Shown: positions 7,928 through 16,192 of the stretch, one piece after another | Layout of the letters: each line of letters starts with the position of its first letter | How positions within the stretch are numbered: the first letter of the stretch is position 1 | Assembly (NCBI RefSeq): GCF_000685295.1 | Contig: NZ_ARYL01000011.1 | Location: forward strand, 1 to 64,000 | Reading direction: 5' to 3' | Origin: Hyphomonas oceanitis SCH89 | Lineage (GTDB): Bacteria > Pseudomonadota > Alphaproteobacteria > Caulobacterales > Hyphomonadaceae | DNA: 64,000 nt | Notes under the pieces: generated by a model | What the model was told of the DNA's origin: nothing | Databases searched by the model: none | Seen by the model: the letters and a program-made list of their open reading frames with translations, nothing else | Program-made: the position numbers and the translations under genes

Positions 7928-8871
7928 GACTCGCCCGTCTCCTTGTCCAGGTGCGGGTTGCGGCCGAAGTTTACCGCGCTGGAATCCTGCCCTGCATCAA
8001 TGATCGCCTTGCGGATCGTCCGGGCCCGCGTGAATTCGCGCATCAGCATGTCGCCATCCCCCCAGCGGATCGCGCGCTGCAGCACGGCGAGGTCTTCGGA
8101 AAACCGCCCGAGGCATTCAAGCACGGCTTCCTTGTTGGTCAGGAACACGTCGCGCCACATAACGGGATCAGAGGCTGCAATCCGCGTGAAGTCGCGAAAA
8201 CCGCCAGCGGAATATTTCACCACTTCACCCTGTTCCACGGTTTCCATGTCGAAGGCGGTCGCCACGATATTGAACGCGATCAGGTGGGGCAGGTGGCTGG
8301 TGATGGCCAGAACGCGGTCATGGCGCGCACTGTCCATGGTCTCCACTTTCGAGCCCAGCGCCTGCCAGAAACGCGTCAGCGCATCGACTCCCGCGAGATA
8401 GGCCTCGTCCGTGCTCGGCCCCGGCGTCAGGATATGCCAGGCGTCGCGGAACAGGGTGGCAAACCCGGCCTCCGGGCCGGATTGCTCGGTGCCGGCAATC
8501 GGGTGGCCGGGTATGATATGCACGCGGCCGTCATCAGCGGCCATGAGGGCGGCGGCAGCTTCCCCCTTCACCGAGCCTACGTCGGTCAGGATCGCCCCGG
8601 TCTTCATATGTGGCACAGCGGCGGCTGCAACAGCCGCCAGCGCGCCAACGGGCACGCACAGCAGCACGCAGTCAGCGTCTGCCACAGCGGCCTGCAGTGT
8701 CTCCGCAACATCGCCCAGGCCAAGGCCGGCCGCGCGCTGGCGCACATCGTCGCTCACGTCATAAAGGTTGACCGATCCCGCTGCGCCATACTCGGCGGCA
8801 GCCCGGGCAATGGATGCGCCGATAAGGCCGGTGCCGATAATGGCAATCGAGGGAAAGACAGGTTCGGTCAT
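7924..8871 (-). CDS. tyrA: Prephenate/arogenate dehydrogenase
   Basis: The 315-residue protein starts with a Rossmann NAD(P)-binding site (IIGTGLIGASIA). It also has TDVGSVK, and PGHPIAGTEQSG carrying the histidine typical of TyrA proteins. It oxidises and decarboxylates prephenate or arogenate in tyrosine biosynthesis. There is no fused chorismate mutase or ACT domain. It lacks the hisC/aroA neighbours often seen; instead the DUF2164 gene and msrB follow in the same direction. Confidence 0.92.
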   Translation of the reverse strand: MTEPVFPSIAIIGTGLIGASIARAAAEYGAAGSVNLYDVSDDVRQRAAGLGLGDVAETLQAAVADADCVLLCVPVGALAAVAAAAVPHMKTGAILTDVGSVKGEAAAALMAADDGRVHIIPGHPIAGTEQSGPEAGFATLFRDAWHILTPGPSTDEAYLAGVDALTRFWQALGSKVETMDSARHDRVLAITSHLPHLIAFNIVATAFDMETVEQGEVVKYSAGGFRDFTRIAASDPVMWRDVFLTNKEAVLECLGRFSEDLAVLQRAIRWGDGDMLMREFTRARTIRKAIIDAGQDSSAVNFGRNPHLDKETGES

Positions 8872-8996
8872 TGTGTATACTCTTGTTCAGGTCATCTGCG
8901 CTGCTCTGGTGTGCAAAGCGGGGCCCAAGGTCAAGGGTGGTCTGAGCTTAATGCGCGGGCCTCAACTGCGACCTTTGAGCTCCAGCGACGGTTTGG

Positions 8997-9013
8997 CACG
9001 GCTTAAAGCCGTG
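8997..9013. repeat. 17-bp palindrome upstream of the DUF983 gene
   Basis: The sequence CACGGCTTAAAGCCGTG reads the same on both strands except for the central base. It lies 39 bases upstream of the DUF983 start, so an operator is possible. No T-run follows. Confidence 0.35.
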
Positions 9014-9052
9014 TCTGAACGCCTACATGAGCGGTGAAACACGGAGTCTGAC

Positions 9053-9430
9053 ATGTCGAATGCATCCCCCATCCTCTCGGGCCTGCGCCTGCGTTGCGGC
9101 AAGTGCGGCGAAGGAAAGCTGTTTTCGGGCTATCTGAAGCTCAATTCGGAATGCCCGGTCTGCGGACGTGACATGACATCGGCTGATACGGCAGACGGCC
9201 CGGCCTTTTTTGTCGGCTTCGGCGTACTGATTCTGCTGGCGCCGTTCCTGTTCCTGCTGCCGATGAGCCCACTGCCCACCGGCCTGAAGATCCTGTCCTT
9301 CGTGGCGCTCTGCGTCGTCCTGATCGGGCTTTGCATGATCCTCCTGCCTGTCGCCAAGGCGGTGCTGCTAAACCTGCAGCTCCATCATGGCGCGGAAGAA
9401 GTCACCGCGTCCGATATCAAGGATCGCTAG
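9053..9430 (+). CDS. DUF983 membrane protein (copy 1)
   Basis: The 125-residue protein has an N-terminal zinc-ribbon-like part (CGKCGEGKLF and CPVC) followed by two hydrophobic segments (about 50-70 and 80-102). This is the DUF983 layout; the family's function is unknown. Its stop overlaps the convergent GGDEF-EAL gene. A second DUF983 gene lies at 49.4-49.8 kb. Confidence 0.82.
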   Translation: MSNASPILSGLRLRCGKCGEGKLFSGYLKLNSECPVCGRDMTSADTADGPAFFVGFGVLILLAPFLFLLPMSPLPTGLKILSFVALCVVLIGLCMILLPVAKAVLLNLQLHHGAEEVTASDIKDR

Positions 9431-10863
9431 TTGATCGCGCCGGTCCAGCCGCCGCCCTTGCGGGTCAGTCCGCCCAGCAATTCCTCCGGGCCGGTCATGG
9501 CATGCAGCGCGTCGGCGGCACCCGGGCGTCCCAGCGCATAGCCTTGCAGGAAGTCGCAGGACAGTAGCTGCAGCACAGCCGCCTGGTCCTCGGTCTCGAC
9601 GCCCTCGGCGACGACTTTCATGTTCAGGCTGTGGCCCAGCGCAATAATGGATTTCAGCAGTTCGCGGCCCGTATGGCCGATATCGAGCTGCTGGATGAAG
9701 GCGCGGTCGATCTTCAGTCCGTCGAACTGGAATTGCTGCAGATAGCTCAGCGATGAATACCCCGTGCCGAAATCGTCGAGCAGCACCTGCACGCCCATCT
9801 GGCGCAGGCGGTTCATCGTGCGCTGCGCTTCGCCCGTATGCGAGATCAGAACGCCTTCCGTGATTTCGATGTGCAGCAGTGCGGGCTCGATGCCGTGGCG
9901 CTCCAGCGCGGCTTCCACGCTATTGGCAAATCCATCGACGCGGAACTGCACGGGTGAGACATTGACCGCGATCGGGATCGTCTTCTGCCGCTTGATTTCC
10001 AGCATGGCCTGGTCGAGCGCCCAGGCGCCGAGTTTCGTGATCAGCCCGCTTTCCTCGGCAATCGGGATGAACACGCCCGGCGAGCCGGCCAGTCCCTGCT
10101 TGCTCGGCCAGCGCATCAGGGCTTCGGCACTCATCACCTTGCCCGTCCGTGCACATACAAGCGGCTGGTAGACCAGGGTCAGCTCATTGTTCATGAGTGC
10201 GCGGTCGAGTTCGGAATTGATCGTACGGCGCAGTTGCAGCGCTTCATCCATGGCGGGCGAATAGGTGCGGATTGTCTCCAGCCGGTCATTCTTGGCCGCA
10301 AACATGGCGACGTCCGCCCGGCGCAGGATTTCGGTTGCCGGCACTTCACCTTTCAGCGTCGGCGCGATGCCGATATTGGCTTTCATGCTGATCACGTCCT
10401 CGCCGATGCGGAAGGGGGCGTGCATGGCCTCGTCAATCGATTGCGCCGTCTGCGTGGCGCGGACTTCGGCGTCCGCCCGGGTGATCAGCGCGGCAAACTC
10501 GCCGCCGCCAACGCGGGCCAGCATGTCCTTGTCGTTCAGGCAGCTGGTCATGCGCATCGCCACGGCCTTCAGCAGCTCGTCGCCGGTCTCGTGTCCCAGC
10601 GTGTCATTGACCACTTTGAACCCGTCCAGCTCGATAACCATCAGCGCCGGATCCGGCCCGTCGGATTCAAGCGCCTCGGTCAGGCGCTCATGCAGCTTGG
10701 CGCGATTAGGAAGATTGGTGACCGGATCGGTCGAAGAGAGTTTGCTGAACTGAAGCCGCACGTCGCGCAGTTGTTCGGCATGCATTGTGCCCTGCCAGTA
10801 GATCAGGGCTGCCAGCAGGGCCAGCGAGATATTGGCGAGGAGAATCCCGGACAGGACGGACAT
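9427..10863 (-). CDS. Membrane GGDEF-EAL protein, probable c-di-GMP phosphodiesterase
   Basis: One N-terminal membrane segment (about residues 5-24) is followed by a GGDEF domain (~40-200) and an EAL domain (~215-465). The cyclase signature is GGGEF (119-123), missing the acidic third residue needed for catalysis, so this half is probably inactive or regulatory. The EAL half keeps EAL (247-249), the NVSPVQF stretch and DDFGTGYSSLSYL, as expected for an active phosphodiesterase. It may lower cyclic di-GMP; the PilZ protein near phyR is a possible reader of that signal in the same genome. Confidence 0.88.
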   Translation of the reverse strand: MSVLSGILLANISLALLAALIYWQGTMHAEQLRDVRLQFSKLSSTDPVTNLPNRAKLHERLTEALESDGPDPALMVIELDGFKVVNDTLGHETGDELLKAVAMRMTSCLNDKDMLARVGGGEFAALITRADAEVRATQTAQSIDEAMHAPFRIGEDVISMKANIGIAPTLKGEVPATEILRRADVAMFAAKNDRLETIRTYSPAMDEALQLRRTINSELDRALMNNELTLVYQPLVCARTGKVMSAEALMRWPSKQGLAGSPGVFIPIAEESGLITKLGAWALDQAMLEIKRQKTIPIAVNVSPVQFRVDGFANSVEAALERHGIEPALLHIEITEGVLISHTGEAQRTMNRLRQMGVQVLLDDFGTGYSSLSYLQQFQFDGLKIDRAFIQQLDIGHTGRELLKSIIALGHSLNMKVVAEGVETEDQAAVLQLLSCDFLQGYALGRPGAADALHAMTGPEELLGGLTRKGGGWTGAIN

Positions 10864-10968
10864 CAGAATGCCCTGCCTGTGAAGGAGTGAAACAGATACT
10901 GCATGGCATGACCCCGCCCGATACTAGGCGGTCATCCTTACAGAACCCCCGTTCATGAAGGTTTGCGC

Positions 10969-10992
10969 CGGGCGGCAAAACAATGCCGCCCG
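10969..10992. terminator. GC-rich hairpin downstream of glnB
   Basis: CGGGCGGC and GCCGCCCG form an 8-bp stem around an 8-base A-rich loop, 36 bases after the glnB stop. There is no good T-run, so intrinsic termination would be weak. Confidence 0.4.
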
Positions 10993-11027
10993 CGTTAATC
11001 TATGGTTTGCCATAGAGGCGTGGCGGA

Positions 11028-11372
11028 TCAGCCCGTCAGGGCCTGCTCGTCGCGCTCGCCGGTGCGGATACGCACCACGGATTCGACCGTCGTGATGAAG
11101 ATCTTGCCGTCGCCGATCGTGCCTGTGTTTGCCGCCGAGATGATCGCGTCGGCAAAACGCTCTGCGTCGGCCTCGCTGCAGGCGACTTCCACGCGGACTT
11201 TCGGCAGGAGGCGCACTTCATATTCGGCCCCCCGATAGACTTCCGTCTTGCCCTGCTGCCGGCCATAGCCGCGCACTTCCGATACGGTCAGGCCAGTCGC
11301 GCCAGCCTCGGACAGTGCGTCGATCACAGCGTCGAGACGGCTTGGTTTAAAGATTGCGGTAACGAGTTTCAT
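11028..11372 (-). CDS. glnB: Nitrogen regulatory protein P-II
   Basis: The 114-residue protein starts at the Met before KLVTAIFKP. It has the P-II T-loop with the uridylylation residue Y51 in EVYRGAEY, and the C-terminal signature TGTIGDGKIF. P-II senses ATP/ADP and 2-oxoglutarate and controls glutamine synthetase, NtrB and ammonium transport. There is no amtB or glnA next to it, so GlnB versus GlnK cannot be decided from context. It lies 56 bases after the methyltransferase gene on the same strand. Confidence 0.9.
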   Translation of the reverse strand: MKLVTAIFKPSRLDAVIDALSEAGATGLTVSEVRGYGRQQGKTEVYRGAEYEVRLLPKVRVEVACSEADAERFADAIISAANTGTIGDGKIFITTVESVVRIRTGERDEQALTG

Positions 11373-11428
11373 AGTCCACCAGCCCTTTGGTTTTTGCAGG
11401 TGCGAACGTATCGGTCGCACCGCTTGCG

Positions 11429-12172
11429 TCAATGTTTTTCGCGCCGTGACGTCGCCGCAGGCTTGGCAATCCGGACCCGCTCCGCCACAGGCGCGACGGC
11501 GCCGCCTCCCGGTTCAGCATACAGTCTCTTCACCGCTTCGACCAGCACGACCCCGCCAAGGCCCGGCGTGATGATCCGTCCGATCGCGTCCCAGCCCTCG
11601 GCCGCAGCGGTCACCAGCCGCGCTGACACAGGCGGCATATAGAGCGCGCTGGCGCTGGCCGTTACCTGGAAGAGACCGATCGACAGCAGGTTCATCAGCT
11701 GCGACCGGCTCCACGGCCGTCCCTGGCCAAACGGCGTCCGGGTCGCCCGGCTCCACAGTCCCGCACGGTTGGAAACAGCCAGCACGATGCGTCCCTCCGG
11801 CGCCATGACGCGCCAGATCTCCCGCAAATAGGCGCGTGGATCGCCCGTTTCCTCAAGGCCGTGCAGCACGATCACGCGGTCAAACTGGCCATCCGGGAAG
11901 GGCAGGCGCAGGTCGCCAACGGAAACGGTCGCATTGCCGCGCCCGGTCGGGTCCCAGCGCACCGGGCCATGGTCGAACGGCACGGCGGCCACGCTGCGGC
12001 CGGGCTGGTCGCCAAACGCATCCAGAACCGGAATGGCATAGCCAAGGCCCAGAACCGATAAATTGTTCGCCTCGCCCCACAGGTCGACCAGCTTCGCCGA
12101 CAGGATGCGCGCGGCCGCGCTCCCCAGCGGGGAGGCATAAAATCGCTCCAAGGTGACGGCATCCTGACGCAT
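11429..12172 (-). CDS. SAM-dependent methyltransferase-like protein
   Basis: The 247-residue protein has a class I methyltransferase pattern. VLGLGYAIPVLDAFG stands in for motif I, LPFPDGQFDRVIVLHGLEE is the acidic/hydrophobic core, and a helix-strand LREIWRVMAPEGRIVLAVSN follows. Substrate is unknown. Its start is 65 bases from the divergent gloB start, a neighbourhood common in alphaproteobacteria. Confidence 0.75.
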   Translation of the reverse strand: MRQDAVTLERFYASPLGSAAARILSAKLVDLWGEANNLSVLGLGYAIPVLDAFGDQPGRSVAAVPFDHGPVRWDPTGRGNATVSVGDLRLPFPDGQFDRVIVLHGLEETGDPRAYLREIWRVMAPEGRIVLAVSNRAGLWSRATRTPFGQGRPWSRSQLMNLLSIGLFQVTASASALYMPPVSARLVTAAAEGWDAIGRIITPGLGGVVLVEAVKRLYAEPGGGAVAPVAERVRIAKPAATSRREKH

Positions 12173-12236
12173 GGGCTTCCTTGTGTTATTTAGGGTTTTA
12201 CGACCACGAATTGAAGCCGCCCGGAGATCCGACCTG

Positions 12237-12998
12237 ATGTTCCAGATACACCAGTTTCCCTGCCTGAATGATAATTACGGCTTCCTTGCACATGATTCCG
12301 TGTCCGGCGAGACCGCTGCCGTGGATACGCCCGACGCGCAGAAATACCTCGCCGAAGCCGCCGCGCGCGGCTGGACCATCACGCAGATCTGGAACACGCA
12401 CTGGCATCCGGACCATGCCGGCGGCAATCTCGCCATCAAGGAGGCCACCGGCTGCACCATTACCGGCCCGGCTGGCGAAGCGGCAAAAATCCCCGGCATC
12501 GACCGCGCCGTGAAGACTGGCGATGTCGTCTCCCTCGGCGCGCTGGCCGCGCATGTCATCGATGTGCCGGGCCATACGCTTGGTCATATCGCCTATCATC
12601 TGGCGGGCGAAGCCACGGCCTTTGTCGGCGACGCCGTCTTTGCGCTCGGCTGCGGCCGCGTCTTCGAGGGCAATCCGGAAATGATGTGGGCCTCCCTCTC
12701 GCGCCTGAAGAACCTGCCGCCCGAGACGGCACTCTACTGCGCGCACGAGTACACCGCGTCGAACGCCAAGTTCGCCGTTACGGTCGACCCCGGCAATGAG
12801 GCGCTCGCCGCCTATGTGAACGAGATCACCGACAAGCGCGCCCGCAATGAATGGACCGTCCCCACCCAGCTCGCGCGCGAACTGAAAACCAATCCCTTCC
12901 TGCGCGCCGACGATCCGGGCCTTCAGGCGGCCATGGGCCATCCCGGCGACCCTGTGGCAACATTCGCGGAAATCCGCGGCCGGAAGGACCGGTTCTGA
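12237..12998 (+). CDS. gloB: Hydroxyacylglutathione hydrolase (glyoxalase II)
   Basis: This metallo-beta-lactamase-fold protein of 253 residues has the metal motif THWHPDHAGG (H55, H57, D59, H60), a downstream VPGHTLGH histidine and FVGDAVF. Its C-terminal glutathione-binding region has LKTNPFLR. It hydrolyses S-lactoylglutathione in methylglyoxal detoxification. I chose the ATG whose product begins MFQIHQFPCLNDNYG, as in the family. It overlaps the next gene (TGATG). Confidence 0.93.
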   Translation: MFQIHQFPCLNDNYGFLAHDSVSGETAAVDTPDAQKYLAEAAARGWTITQIWNTHWHPDHAGGNLAIKEATGCTITGPAGEAAKIPGIDRAVKTGDVVSLGALAAHVIDVPGHTLGHIAYHLAGEATAFVGDAVFALGCGRVFEGNPEMMWASLSRLKNLPPETALYCAHEYTASNAKFAVTVDPGNEALAAYVNEITDKRARNEWTVPTQLARELKTNPFLRADDPGLQAAMGHPGDPVATFAEIRGRKDRF

Positions 12999-13444
12999 TG
13001 AACGCCATTTCGGGGGACCTTGGCGCCAATGAGATCATCCGCCTGCTCGGCCTGAAGCCGCATCCCGAAGGCGGCCACTATGCCGAAACCTTCCGCGCCC
13101 CGGCCATGTATGGCTACAGGCCCACATCCACGGCCATCTATTATCTGCTGCAGGCCGATGAAGTGTCCGCCTGGCACCGCGTCGATGCCGATGAATGCTG
13201 GTTCTGGCATGCGGGCGGCCCGCTTGCGCTCACCCTTTCACCGCCGGACGGGAGGGGCGCCGACGCCTACCAGCTCGGCCCGGACCTGCGCGCTGGCCAG
13301 CATCCGCAAATCGTCGTCCCTGCCCATCACTGGCAGACGGCCGAAACGCTCGGCGCGTGGACCCTCGTCAGCTGCACGGTCGCGCCGGGCTTCGAGTTCA
13401 AGGGTTTTGAACTGGCCCCGCCTGACTGGCGGCCCAAGGTCTAG
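12998..13444 (+). CDS. Cupin, DUF985 family
   Basis: The 148-residue protein has the DUF985 signature KPHPEGGHYAETFR at the N terminus, then STAIYYLL and a cupin barrel with WHRVDADECWFWH. Related folds bind small ligands or sugars; the reaction is unknown. It is translationally coupled to gloB through overlapping stop and start codons. Confidence 0.82.
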   Translation: MNAISGDLGANEIIRLLGLKPHPEGGHYAETFRAPAMYGYRPTSTAIYYLLQADEVSAWHRVDADECWFWHAGGPLALTLSPPDGRGADAYQLGPDLRAGQHPQIVVPAHHWQTAETLGAWTLVSCTVAPGFEFKGFELAPPDWRPKV

Positions 13445-13669
13445 CCTGCTCTTTCCAGCAGGAAACACCCCGCAATCGCCCGCCAGCCGGGCCTTCGGCA
13501 CAAACTTGTCCGACAGCGCGTGTCCCGGCGTATTCTCTTCTCGTCCGGCTGGCTCCCATCTCGCCGGGCAGCGCGGGAGACGGGGCAAGGGATCGCGACC
13601 TTGCTTCTATCCTGAAATACAAAAAACGCGTTCCCGGCACCTCGCCTCCCGCGTCTTTAAATACAGAAA
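13445..13669. other. Intergenic spacer between the cupin gene and phbB
   Basis: I see no gene or clear regulatory element here apart from the terminator that follows. The longer frames crossing it are antisense to neighbours or have no family resemblance. Confidence 0.5.
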
Positions 13670-13706
13670 AACCGGACGGCACGGGGCCGGTCCGGTTCTT
13701 CGTTTT
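13670..13706. terminator. Bidirectional intrinsic terminator (cupin / phbB)
   Basis: AACCGGAC and GTCCGGTT form an 8-bp stem around a 12-base GC-rich loop. A T-rich run follows on both strands: CTTCGTTTT on plus, and five T after the stem on minus. It serves the convergent ends of the cupin and phbB genes. Confidence 0.75.
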
Positions 13707-13725
13707 GCTTGCAATGTCGGCAGGC

Positions 13726-14451
13726 CTAGCCCGCGATATATTGCGCGCCGTTCACCGTCATGGTTGCGCCGGTGATGAAGGCGGCTTCCTCGCTGGAGAG
13801 ATAGGCGCACATCGAGGCGATCTCTTCAGCCTTGCCGAGACGGCCGACCGGGATCGACGCGATGATGCTTTCCAGCACTTTCTCCGGCACGGCCTGAACC
13901 ATTTCCGTATCGATATAGCCCGGGCAGACCACGTTCACGGTCACGCCCTTCTTGGCGCCTTCCTGGGCGAGCGCCTTGGTGAAGCCGATCAGGCCGGCCT
14001 TGGCGGCGGAATAGTTCGCCTGGCCAAACTGGCCCTTCTGTCCGTTGATCGACGAGATGTTGATGACCCGGCCGAAACCGCGCTCGCGCATGCCGTCCCA
14101 CACCTGGCGCGTCACGTTGAACGCCGAGGTCAGGTCGATATTGATGACCTGTTGCCACTGGTCGAGTGTCATCTTGTGGAAGGGTGCGTCGCGCGTCACG
14201 CCGGCATTGTTGATCACGATGTCGATCGGGCCGAGATCGGCCTCGATGGCCGCGATGCCTTTGCCCACGGCTTCATAGTCAGCCACGTCGAACTTGTAGC
14301 AACGGATGCCTGTTTCTTTTTCGCAAAGCTTGGCCGCTTCGTCATTGCCGCCGTAATTGGCCGCAACCTTGTAGCCCTTTGCTTTCATTGTCTCGCTGAT
14401 CGCACGTCCGATACCGCGCGTGCCCCCCGTGACCAGTACTGTCTTTGTCAT
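13726..14451 (-). CDS. phbB: Acetoacetyl-CoA reductase
   Basis: This SDR of 241 residues has TGGTRGIG, NNAGVTRD and the catalytic YSAAK, and the family's CPGYIDTEM segment. It makes (R)-3-hydroxybutyryl-CoA for polyhydroxybutyrate synthesis. GGAGGA lies upstream of the chosen ATG; an earlier start adds unlikely residues. It is divergent from phaR, the PHB repressor, which supports PhbB over the similar FabG. Confidence 0.92.
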   Translation of the reverse strand: MTKTVLVTGGTRGIGRAISETMKAKGYKVAANYGGNDEAAKLCEKETGIRCYKFDVADYEAVGKGIAAIEADLGPIDIVINNAGVTRDAPFHKMTLDQWQQVINIDLTSAFNVTRQVWDGMRERGFGRVINISSINGQKGQFGQANYSAAKAGLIGFTKALAQEGAKKGVTVNVVCPGYIDTEMVQAVPEKVLESIIASIPVGRLGKAEEIASMCAYLSSEEAAFITGATMTVNGAQYIAG

Positions 14452-14540
14452 GCCTAATTTTCCTCCGGCTTTTGTTGCCCCGTCTCTAGCCTTCATGGCC
14501 GGTAGACTTCAATAGCGCATTGGTCACACGCAAATTCTGT

Positions 14541-14560
14541 GCAAATATTGCTGCATAGCA
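14541..14560. promoter_or_regulatory. Candidate PhaR operator in the phbB/phaR divergent region
   Basis: Two short palindromes lie side by side: GCAAATATTGC, and TGCATAGCA inside CTGCATAGCAC. Known PhaR sites are TGC-rich, of the type CTGC-N3/4-GCAG. The position between phbB and phaR suits autoregulation plus control of phbB. The right half differs from the published form by one base. Confidence 0.45.
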
Positions 14561-14601
14561 CAATAATTGCTTCTCCCATTGAGGAGAACTGAGGGTAGGA
14601 T

Positions 14602-15174
14602 ATGGCCAAGCCAAATGGATCGTCCCAGACGATCATCATCAAGAAATACGCGAATCGGCGTCTCTACGACACATCCACGTCATCTTACGTGACGTTGGAA
14701 CACCTTTCCGAACTCGTCCGTGAGGGCCGGGATTTTGAAGTGCGCGATGCCAAATCGGGAGAGGATCTGACCCGTCAGGTGCTCACGCAGATCATTTTCG
14801 AGCAGGAAACAAAGGGGGAGGGCGCCCTTCCGCTGAACTTCCTGCGCAAGCTGATCGGTTTCTATGGTGGTGGCGGACAGGCCTTCCTTCCGGCCTTCCT
14901 CGACATGTCGATGAACAGTTTTGCCGACACGCAAAAGGAATGGACCAAGGCCGCCAATCCCATGTCGCTGTTCGAAAAACAGGCGCGCCGCAACATGGCG
15001 ATGTTCGAGCAGGGCATGAAAATGTTCATGCCCACGCTCCACAAGGCGTCCCATAACGAGAAACAGACGCCATCAAATCCGATCATGGATTTCCAGGCCG
15101 AGGCGCTCGCCGCCATGCAGGCCCAGATGCAGGCCATCCAGGACCAGCTCGCCGACCTCGCCAAAAAAGACTAG
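14602..15174 (+). CDS. phaR: Polyhydroxyalkanoate synthesis repressor PhaR
   Basis: The 190-residue protein has the PhaR DNA-binding domain KKYANRRLYDT...YVTLEHLSELVREG at the N terminus, followed by a PHB-accumulation regulatory domain with LPLNFLRKLIGFYGG. The C terminus is rich in Gln/Ala, as is usual. PhaR binds promoter DNA and PHB granules, de-repressing phasin and PHB genes when polymer is made. It is divergent from phbB and preceded by candidate TGC-type operators. Confidence 0.93.
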   Translation: MAKPNGSSQTIIIKKYANRRLYDTSTSSYVTLEHLSELVREGRDFEVRDAKSGEDLTRQVLTQIIFEQETKGEGALPLNFLRKLIGFYGGGGQAFLPAFLDMSMNSFADTQKEWTKAANPMSLFEKQARRNMAMFEQGMKMFMPTLHKASHNEKQTPSNPIMDFQAEALAAMQAQMQAIQDQLADLAKKD

Positions 15175-15184
15175 GCGCGAGCCC

Positions 15185-16036
15185 TTACGAGCCGACGATG
15201 ATGCCGCCGTTCGGGTGCAGGACCTGCCCGGACATATAGCTTGAATCCTCGCAGGCGAGGAACAGGAAGCTTGGCGCCACTTCATTCGGCTGGCCGGGAC
15301 GCCCCATAGGGGTTCCCTCACCGAAATGCTCCAGCTTTTCGGGCGATGCCCCGCCGGCTGGATTGAGCGGCGTCCAGATAGGCCCCGGCGCCACGGCGTT
15401 GACGCGAATGCCGTCGCCGACAATGTTCTCCGACAGTGAGCGCGTGAACGCCGTGATGGCGCCTTTGGTGGCCGAATAGTCGAGCAGCTCACTGGCACCG
15501 GCATACATGGTCACCGATGTGCAATTGATGATCGACGCCCCTTCTTTCAGGTGCGGGCGCGCGGCCTGCGTCAGGTAGAACATCGAAAAGATATTTGTCT
15601 GGAAAGTGCGCTTCAACTGCGCATCGGTAATGTCCTCAATCTCCTTGTCGGGGTGTTGCTCCCCGGCATTGTTGACCAGGACGTCAATCGTCTGGAACCG
15701 CGCAATCGTCTTTGCAACGACCATCTGCGCGAATTCCGGATCGCCGAGATCGCCCTTGATGGCCAGCGCGTCGCGGCCCTCATCCTCGATCATCTTGCAG
15801 GTCGCATCCGCGTCTTCGGTTTCCGAAAGATAGACGAAGGCGATATCGGCGCCTTCGCGCGCAAACAGCACGGCCACCGCGCGGCCGATGCCGCTATCGG
15901 CGCCGGTGATCAGCGCGACCTTGCCTTCGAGCCGGCCGGAGCCCGGATAGCGTGGTTCCCATTCGGGCTTGGGCGACAGGTCTGCCTCGCTGCCGGGAAG
16001 GCCGTCTTCATGTATCTGGGGGGCAATCGTATTCAT
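15185..16036 (-). CDS. SDR oxidoreductase of the YhdF/YghA general-stress type
   Basis: The 283-residue protein has an extended N terminus rich in Pro (PKPEWEPRYPGSGRLEGKVALITG). It also has GADSGIGRAVA for NAD(P), NNAGEQHP and catalytic Y in DYSATKGA. This layout matches Bacillus YhdF/GsiB-neighbour and E. coli YghA proteins, often stress-induced, whose true substrate is unsettled. An exact EcfG promoter lies 40 bases ahead of the start and points at it, so stress control is likely. Confidence 0.88.
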   Translation of the reverse strand: MNTIAPQIHEDGLPGSEADLSPKPEWEPRYPGSGRLEGKVALITGADSGIGRAVAVLFAREGADIAFVYLSETEDADATCKMIEDEGRDALAIKGDLGDPEFAQMVVAKTIARFQTIDVLVNNAGEQHPDKEIEDITDAQLKRTFQTNIFSMFYLTQAARPHLKEGASIINCTSVTMYAGASELLDYSATKGAITAFTRSLSENIVGDGIRVNAVAPGPIWTPLNPAGGASPEKLEHFGEGTPMGRPGQPNEVAPSFLFLACEDSSYMSGQVLHPNGGIIVGS

Positions 16037-16075
16037 GGGTTTTGTCTCCTGCTCAAAGTGTGTGCTTGCAGAACC

Positions 16076-16101
16076 AACGAAGCGTCACCTCGGATCGTTC
16101 C
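16076..16101 (-). promoter_or_regulatory. Sigma-EcfG promoter for the SDR gene
   Basis: Read on the minus strand, GGAAC is followed by exactly 17 bases and CGTT. This matches the consensus of the alphaproteobacterial general stress sigma factor EcfG. It ends 39 bases upstream of the SDR start. It is paired with a second exact site facing the other way toward otsA. Confidence 0.8.
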
Positions 16102-16134
16102 GCGCGCGCCGATGCAGATGTTAGCGATACAAGC

Positions 16135-16159
16135 GGAACCCGGAGGGGGCCGCTACGTT
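16135..16159 (+). promoter_or_regulatory. Sigma-EcfG promoter for otsA
   Basis: GGAAC, exactly 16 bases, CGTT, ending 33 bases upstream of the otsA start codon. It matches the EcfG consensus without mismatch. otsA is a known general-stress target in other alphaproteobacteria. Confidence 0.82.
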
Positions 16160-16192
16160 CAGAGGTTGAACTGACAATCAGGAGAGGGAGAC

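Noticed and set aside
7358-9006. Two long plus-strand frames across msrB, DUF2164 and tyrA
   Set aside because: The minus strand carries three recognisable families; these frames lack any.
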